The translations under genes were made by a program, and so were the position numbers. Below, in pieces: positions 13,900 through 17,895 of a DNA stretch of 17,895 bases; positions within the stretch are counted from its first letter, which is position 1, and every line of letters begins with the position of its first letter. The notes beneath the pieces are model-generated. The model searched no databases, was not told the DNA's origin, and saw nothing but the letters and a program-made list of their open reading frames with translations. The stretch lies in the NCBI GenBank assembly GCA_009775605.1, contig VSPV01000043.1, positions 1-17,895 of the forward strand. Reading direction: 5' to 3'. Source of the stretch: Paramuribaculum sp. GTDB taxonomy: Bacteria > Bacteroidota > Bacteroidia > Bacteroidales > Muribaculaceae.

Positions 13900-14307
13900 A
13901 TGAAGAGACGAACCAACCGAATCGAGATATTGCTGACCGATGAAGAACTGGCAGGGCTGAAATCCAAAGCAGCATCCTTTGGCAGCCTCAGCTTCTATAT
14001 ACGCTCCGCCCTCAAAGAATTTTCCGATACCAATGCCCGGACAAGAATGGAAGCCCTCGACCGGATGGCATCGGCGAGCCGGAAATTCAGCGATGACCTT
14101 TCGTGGGCCGGAAGCAATCTGAACCAGGCAATGAAAAGGGCAAACGAGCTTGCCGTAACCGGACTGCTGACCGCCACCTTTTATAAAGAGGTCGTGTTGC
14201 CATCCATTAACGAGACCAGGAGAATCCTCGATAATATGATATTGACACAACAGGACACCCTGAACAGGATAATAAAGGAATGTCTGCGCAACGGATTATC
14301 AGAATGA
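13900..14307 (+). CDS. MobC-like relaxosome accessory protein (called MobA in Bacteroides)
   Basis: 135 residues from the ATG at 13900; an in-frame TTG at 13837 lies in the oriT-like hairpin and is rejected. The N-terminus is a ribbon-helix-helix DNA-binding domain (RTNRIEILLTDEELAGLKSK, SFYIRSALKEF). A helical C-terminal part follows (SWAGSNLNQAMKRANELA, NETRRILDNMILTQQDTL), as in MobC/mobilization proteins of Bacteroidetes. It should bind oriT just upstream and load the relaxase. It is followed after 83 bp by the relaxase gene on the same strand. Confidence 0.85.
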   Translation: MKRRTNRIEILLTDEELAGLKSKAASFGSLSFYIRSALKEFSDTNARTRMEALDRMASASRKFSDDLSWAGSNLNQAMKRANELAVTGLLTATFYKEVVLPSINETRRILDNMILTQQDTLNRIIKECLRNGLSE

Positions 14308-14390
14308 CCGACTACCACACGGCAGATAAAACGGATAGCCCTGTAAAGGAATACTGGCATTATCCCATAATCACATAATGACACTGTAAC

Positions 14391-15950
14391 ATGATAGCGA
14401 CAATTCTTCCATCAAGCACATCTTTCCATGCCGTGGGATACAACGAGCGCAAGGTAGCCAAGGGTGTCGCCCATCTGCTGGAGATGAAAAACTTTGGAGC
14501 CGTCGAAATGCTCACCAGGCATACTGCAAACGACCTCGTTTCATATTTGCAGAACTATTCTTCAAGGAACCCACGGATAAGGAAGGCACAGTTTCATGTG
14601 GCCGTATCATGCCGGGGGCATGAGAAAACGGAAGAGGAACTGCTTGCCTTCGCCCATGAGTACATGAAAGAAATGGGATATGGCGAGCCGGGCCAGCCAA
14701 TGCTTGTGTATGCCCATACCGATACCGCCAACACGCATCTGCACATAATAACATCGAGAATAGCGCCGAACGGCAGAAAGATAGACCACAACCATGAAAG
14801 GGTGCGTTCACAGAAAGTCATAGACAAGCTGCTCGGTAATGATAACAGGGAAAAGGTCAAGGAGGATTTTGCCGAAGCCATGTCTTATCGTTTCAGCTCC
14901 ATAACACAGTTCAAGGCCCTGATGAACTCCCTGGGATATGAATGTTACGAGAAAAACGGCACTGTCTCGATAAAACGGAGCGGCACCGTGCTTATGAGAA
15001 TACCACTTGCAGAAATATCCGGCCGATATGAAAGCCGCACATTCGACAAGAACCGGCGTCGCCAGCTCAGGGCCATATTCAGGAAATACCGGGATTCAAG
15101 CGCGGACAGGGCCGAGCTGACGGCAGAACTGAAGAGAAAATTCGGCATAGACCTCGTATTCTTCGGCAAAAGCGACTCTCCCTATGGCTACATGATAATC
15201 GACCACAACACCAAATCCGTAATGAACGGAGGAAAGATACTACTGATAGGAGAACTGCTCGACTTCGCGACAGTCGATGAACGCTTCGCCCGGATGGACT
15301 CTTTCATCGACACGCTTCTGGCCGACAATCCCAAAATGAGTATTGTCGAGCTTAACGACAGACTGTCCCGTAAATATCATGCCTATGTAAAGGGAGGCCG
15401 CATCTGGAGAAACAAAGAGTCGAGGCCTGTCAAGGCCTTCATGTGGGAGACACTGAAAATGAACAACCGCATCGCGTGGGTGGAGTCCTTCAATCCCTCG
15501 ACAGAATCCGAGCGTGATTTTCTTTGCCGGATCGGGAAAGTCACTGCGGTGGATAAGGTCCGGCTCTCTGACAAGAGATATAATACATATTACAACAGGC
15601 TGTCGGACCTCCGGCAGATATTCAGCGCCGATGACACTTTCATTCCGGGCAGCCGGTTCAGCGAAGAGGGATTCAGGATACGGGACATCGGCGGCGAACA
15701 CTATGCCGTGGATTTCCATAGCAAGATACTGATAAACCTTGATGCCGAAGGATTCGATACAAGGAAACTAAGGTATAGGAAACCTGAGACAGTCAAAAAT
15801 AATACCACGGTTAAAACGAAAACCGGAACAGTGTCACGAATAAGACCCATGAGGGATGCCGGTGTCGGTCATGGCGAGAAACGTGAATGGGAGGTCGGCT
15901 ACCGGGGAGATTACGACAGGATAGACGATGAGAACAACCTGAGACGATGA
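14391..15950 (+). CDS. Relaxase/mobilization nuclease (MobA/VirD2-like)
   Basis: 519 residues. The N-terminal nuclease domain has SFHAVGYNERKVAKG (Tyr17 a candidate nucleophile), QFHVAVSCRGHE, and the metal-binding TANTHLHIITSRI with H116 and H118 of the HxH motif typical of MobA/VirD2-type relaxases. The rest, about 150-519, is charged and probably helical (RRRQLRAIFRKYRDSSADRAEL), serving DNA binding or recruitment to the transfer channel. It nicks oriT and leads the strand into the recipient. No coupling-protein gene (TraG/VirD4 type, called MobC in Bacteroides) follows; the next gene is traA after a ~170-bp gap. The gene appears intact. Confidence 0.88.
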   Translation: MIATILPSSTSFHAVGYNERKVAKGVAHLLEMKNFGAVEMLTRHTANDLVSYLQNYSSRNPRIRKAQFHVAVSCRGHEKTEEELLAFAHEYMKEMGYGEPGQPMLVYAHTDTANTHLHIITSRIAPNGRKIDHNHERVRSQKVIDKLLGNDNREKVKEDFAEAMSYRFSSITQFKALMNSLGYECYEKNGTVSIKRSGTVLMRIPLAEISGRYESRTFDKNRRRQLRAIFRKYRDSSADRAELTAELKRKFGIDLVFFGKSDSPYGYMIIDHNTKSVMNGGKILLIGELLDFATVDERFARMDSFIDTLLADNPKMSIVELNDRLSRKYHAYVKGGRIWRNKESRPVKAFMWETLKMNNRIAWVESFNPSTESERDFLCRIGKVTAVDKVRLSDKRYNTYYNRLSDLRQIFSADDTFIPGSRFSEEGFRIRDIGGEHYAVDFHSKILINLDAEGFDTRKLRYRKPETVKNNTTVKTKTGTVSRIRPMRDAGVGHGEKREWEVGYRGDYDRIDDENNLRR

Positions 15951-16089
15951 CATCACTGCAACGCATATCCGGTGACAGCGTGTGCGTTTAACCTCGGTTT
16001 TTCACTATTTCATATCCGGAATATCTAAAAGCGGGAGTATGTGGTAATGAAAAGTATTCGGAATTTCCAGTTTAGCAATCGGCCGGTGA

Positions 16090-16097
16090 TAATTTTG
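16090..16097 (+). promoter_or_regulatory. Candidate Bacteroides -7 box for the traA operon
   Basis: TAATTTTG fits the TAnnTTTG consensus and lies 28 bp before the ATG of the ParA-like gene. The -33 region has only a poor match. It sits in a ~170-bp intergenic gap after the relaxase gene, where a promoter for the plus-strand tra genes is expected. Confidence 0.45.
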
Positions 16098-16124
16098 CCA
16101 TGAAACCAATTAAAGGTGCTGAAA

Positions 16125-16817
16125 ATGGACCCGACCTGCATCATCACATACGCAAACCAGAAAGGGGGTGTCGGCAAGACAACACTCTGCGCCCTCTTTG
16201 CGAGCTACCTTGTAAGCAAGGGGCACCGGGTGGCGGTGTTCGACACAGACCCCCAGCAGTCCATCGCCAAGAAGAGAGCTTCCGACATGGAGGTGTATTC
16301 CGGATGTCAGGTACCCTACGCCGTCTATTCATTCTCGCTCAACAACGAAAAGGCGCTTATCTCCCTTATCGGTAACATTCGTGGCAGCGGACATTTCGAT
16401 TTCGTATTGTTCGATTCAGCCGGGAGCCTGAAAGACCAGGCACTGCTGGCACTGTTCGCCAACACGGACTATCTGCTGACACCCTTTCATTACGACTACC
16501 TTTCGGTGCCCTCGACAGCGGTGTTCATCGCCCTTATCGTGAAGCTGCGCAAGTCACTCGGACGGCAGATGAAGACGAGGCACTATCTGATTCCCAATCT
16601 CGATGATCCGAGAGTCGGGACATCCGAAGAAAAAGCTCTGTGGGCCGAGACCGAAGAGAAATTCTCCAGACACGCCGTAATAACGCCGCGTATCGGGAAA
16701 CGTGCAACGATGGAGCGTTTCAGCACCATGTCGGAGATGGACGAACAGATGATAGTCGTGTCCCCGGCCTTCGAGATTATCTACAAAGACATATCCGCCC
16801 TCCAAACCATACAATAA
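16125..16817 (+). CDS. traA: TraA, ParA-family ATPase
   Basis: 230 residues from the ATG at 16125; a GTG at 16116 is possible. A deviant Walker A motif KGGVGKTT occupies residues 13-20 with the ParA signature lysine K13. FDTDPQQS (39-46) is the A' motif and DFVLFDSAG the Walker B region. ParA-like TraA is the first gene of the tra operon in CTnDOT-type elements; its exact role in transfer or maintenance is not settled. Its TAA overlaps the next ATG by one base (TAATG), so translation is coupled. Confidence 0.85.
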   Translation: MDPTCIITYANQKGGVGKTTLCALFASYLVSKGHRVAVFDTDPQQSIAKKRASDMEVYSGCQVPYAVYSFSLNNEKALISLIGNIRGSGHFDFVLFDSAGSLKDQALLALFANTDYLLTPFHYDYLSVPSTAVFIALIVKLRKSLGRQMKTRHYLIPNLDDPRVGTSEEKALWAETEEKFSRHAVITPRIGKRATMERFSTMSEMDEQMIVVSPAFEIIYKDISALQTIQ

Positions 16818-17206
16818 TGAAAAACGACTCAACCTATCCCGACATCAACGGCCTTCTCGGAGACCTCGGCAATCTTGTCCCCGACAAAGGATCTGCGGTC
16901 GCTCCCGCCGATACACAGGCCGGTACCGACGGACAGATACAGCCCGACGGAGAGGATGAAGACTGGGAGCTGTTCAGGAAAAATCTGTCTCTCTACAATT
17001 TCAGGGAGAAAAAGGATGACCGCATGATCTGCAAGCTCGACCGTGACCTTGCCGACTCTCTCGACGACTGCGACATCGACCGCAAGTGCCGCTCGGACAT
17101 AGTGAACGCCATCGTCAGAACATTTGTGAACCGCTACCTGCCCAGGTTAAGGCAATATAAAAGAAACAACAGGTCGCTGCTCGACTCGGCCCCGAACAAT
17201 ATATAA
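16817..17206 (+). CDS. DUF3408-like protein, TraB/TraC type
   Basis: 129 residues. The first ~60 are acidic and probably disordered (GSAVAPADTQAGTDGQIQPD, GEDEDWELF). The C-terminal half (DRMICKLDRDLADSLDDC, SDIVNAIVRTFVNRYLPRL) is a compact helical domain like the DUF3408 proteins that follow ParA-like TraA in Bacteroides conjugative transposons, thought to be ribbon-helix-helix related. The ATG overlaps the traA stop by one base. Assignment to TraB or TraC individually is not possible from this sequence. Confidence 0.7.
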   Translation: MKNDSTYPDINGLLGDLGNLVPDKGSAVAPADTQAGTDGQIQPDGEDEDWELFRKNLSLYNFREKKDDRMICKLDRDLADSLDDCDIDRKCRSDIVNAIVRTFVNRYLPRLRQYKRNNRSLLDSAPNNI

Positions 17207-17208
17207 AT

Positions 17209-17799
17209 ATGAGCAAGATTACATGGACTGAAGAGATGCTCGGCATCCTCACGGAAAGATTCCCGAATGAAACCAATGTCTCCATAGCTGATGAACTCGG
17301 TGTCTGTCGCCGTTGCGTGGCGTCAAAGGCAAGGGAACTCGGCCTTGAAAAACAGACATCTCGGCTGCGGGATGAGACAATACGCCTCGTGGTCGAGAAT
17401 TATTCCCGGCTCTCTTATGCGGAGCTGGCGAAACTCGCCAATATCTCCAGACGCACCGTGCAGCGTATTGTCGCTGAACAGGGGCTGGAGCGCAGGCCCG
17501 AGGAAATATCCCGCTTCATATCCCGGCGACGCACCGAGCTGATCCGGCGCGAAAGACGCCGAATCACATTCGGTCTCCCTCAGGTCTCCAATATGAAAGT
17601 TGTCAGCAACCCCCATAGGATAAGACTCAGGCACCGGCTGAAAAAGGCCGGGTACACAGTCATTCAGGGGAGCAACACAATCTACTATACCGAGGAAATA
17701 AAGCGAAGCCCTGTGAGGGAACATAACGGTGTAAGGCTCGGACTCCGCTTCATGCCTTATCCCGGACAGGAGACGCAATCATTAACCGCTGTAATATAA
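17209..17799 (+). CDS. HTH DNA-binding protein in the tra operon
   Basis: 196 residues. Two helix-turn-helix segments are visible. The first is Myb/SANT-like near the N-terminus (EMLGILTERFPNETNVSIA, DELGVCRRCVASKARELGL). The second is at about residues 60-90 (SYAELAKLANISRRTVQRIV). A very basic part (RRRTELIRRERRRI) and a unique C-terminal domain (HRIRLRHRLKKAGYTVIQGS) follow. It probably binds element DNA, as a regulator of tra genes or an accessory factor. It starts 2 bp after the previous stop. No specific family name is recognised. Confidence 0.7.
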   Translation: MSKITWTEEMLGILTERFPNETNVSIADELGVCRRCVASKARELGLEKQTSRLRDETIRLVVENYSRLSYAELAKLANISRRTVQRIVAEQGLERRPEEISRFISRRRTELIRRERRRITFGLPQVSNMKVVSNPHRIRLRHRLKKAGYTVIQGSNTIYYTEEIKRSPVREHNGVRLGLRFMPYPGQETQSLTAVI

Positions 17800-17806
17800 C
17801 TGCCAT

Positions 17807-17895
17807 ATGGTATTCGGAGAAATTTTCATTTCCCTTCTTGTCATCCTGATACTCTATTATGCGGTGGCAATCTCGATGGAGCTGTTCATGAAGCC
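17807..17895 (+). CDS. Start of a small membrane protein, probably an early tra gene (partial)
   Basis: The first 29 codons are in the window, beginning MVFGEIFISLLVILILYYAV, a single membrane helix after a short N-terminus. It begins 7 bp after the HTH gene, in the same operon. Position fits a TraD-type protein in Bacteroides transfer regions, but the fragment is too short to assign. Confidence 0.6.
   Translation, partial: MVFGEIFISLLVILILYYAVAISMELFMK

Noticed and set aside
15240..15719. Minus-strand open frame of 159 codons inside the relaxase gene
   Set aside because: Fully antisense to a well-supported relaxase; no domain features.
16100..16375. Plus-strand frame starting at ATG 16100
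   Set aside because: Out of frame with the ParA-like ATPase that covers the same DNA; the Walker motifs show the true frame.

Overview
The window is a piece of conjugative mobile DNA from a Bacteroidales bacterium (Bacteroides/Muribaculaceae type). This rests on a run of CTnDOT-family transfer genes (traK to traQ and a lysozyme on the minus strand), an IntDOT-like tyrosine integrase, paired small Xis-type helix-turn-helix genes, a MobC-like/relaxase pair, a ParA-type TraA and a DUF3408-like protein. Genes are tightly packed with ATGA overlaps, and candidate Bacteroides TAnnTTTG promoter boxes occur. No rRNA, tRNA, CRISPR array or ordinary housekeeping gene was found.

Left block, minus strand, about 8.6 kb down to 1: a phage/DNMT3-like cytosine-5 DNA methyltransferase, then traK, traL, traM, traN, traO, a series of CHC2-like primase-module genes ending in traP, then traQ and a secreted lysozyme. 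A stem-loop follows, then the N-terminal part of a second tyrosine recombinase that runs off the left edge. Together traK-traO encode inner-membrane, periplasmic and outer-membrane parts of the mating apparatus. traP is a primase-like protein and the lysozyme probably opens peptidoglycan. Two lesions are visible: an in-frame amber codon in traQ and a frameshift in the first CHC2-module gene. The traE-traJ genes expected upstream of traK are absent; that position holds the methyltransferase.

Middle block, 8.6-12.8 kb: a topoisomerase-III-like gene that has lost its Toprim domain and catalytic tyrosine, a strong terminator, two overlapping Xis-type genes, a bidirectional terminator, and the convergent integrase gene. 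Upstream of the integrase is about 850 bp without convincing genes. It carries a two-sided array of GTGTGCA motifs that looks like integrase arm sites, a terminator and a GTACCA palindrome cluster.

Right block, 12.8-17.9 kb, plus strand: a 12-bp periodic repeat that may encode a tetrapeptide-repeat protein, a gene-poor AT-rich stretch, a nested inverted repeat that is a good oriT candidate, mobC-like, relaxase, traA (ParA-like), a DUF3408-like gene, an HTH gene and the start of a membrane protein. The start of the transfer region thus points right while traK-traQ point left, with the integration module between them. The window is either two elements joined end to end or one element whose transfer region was split and inverted.
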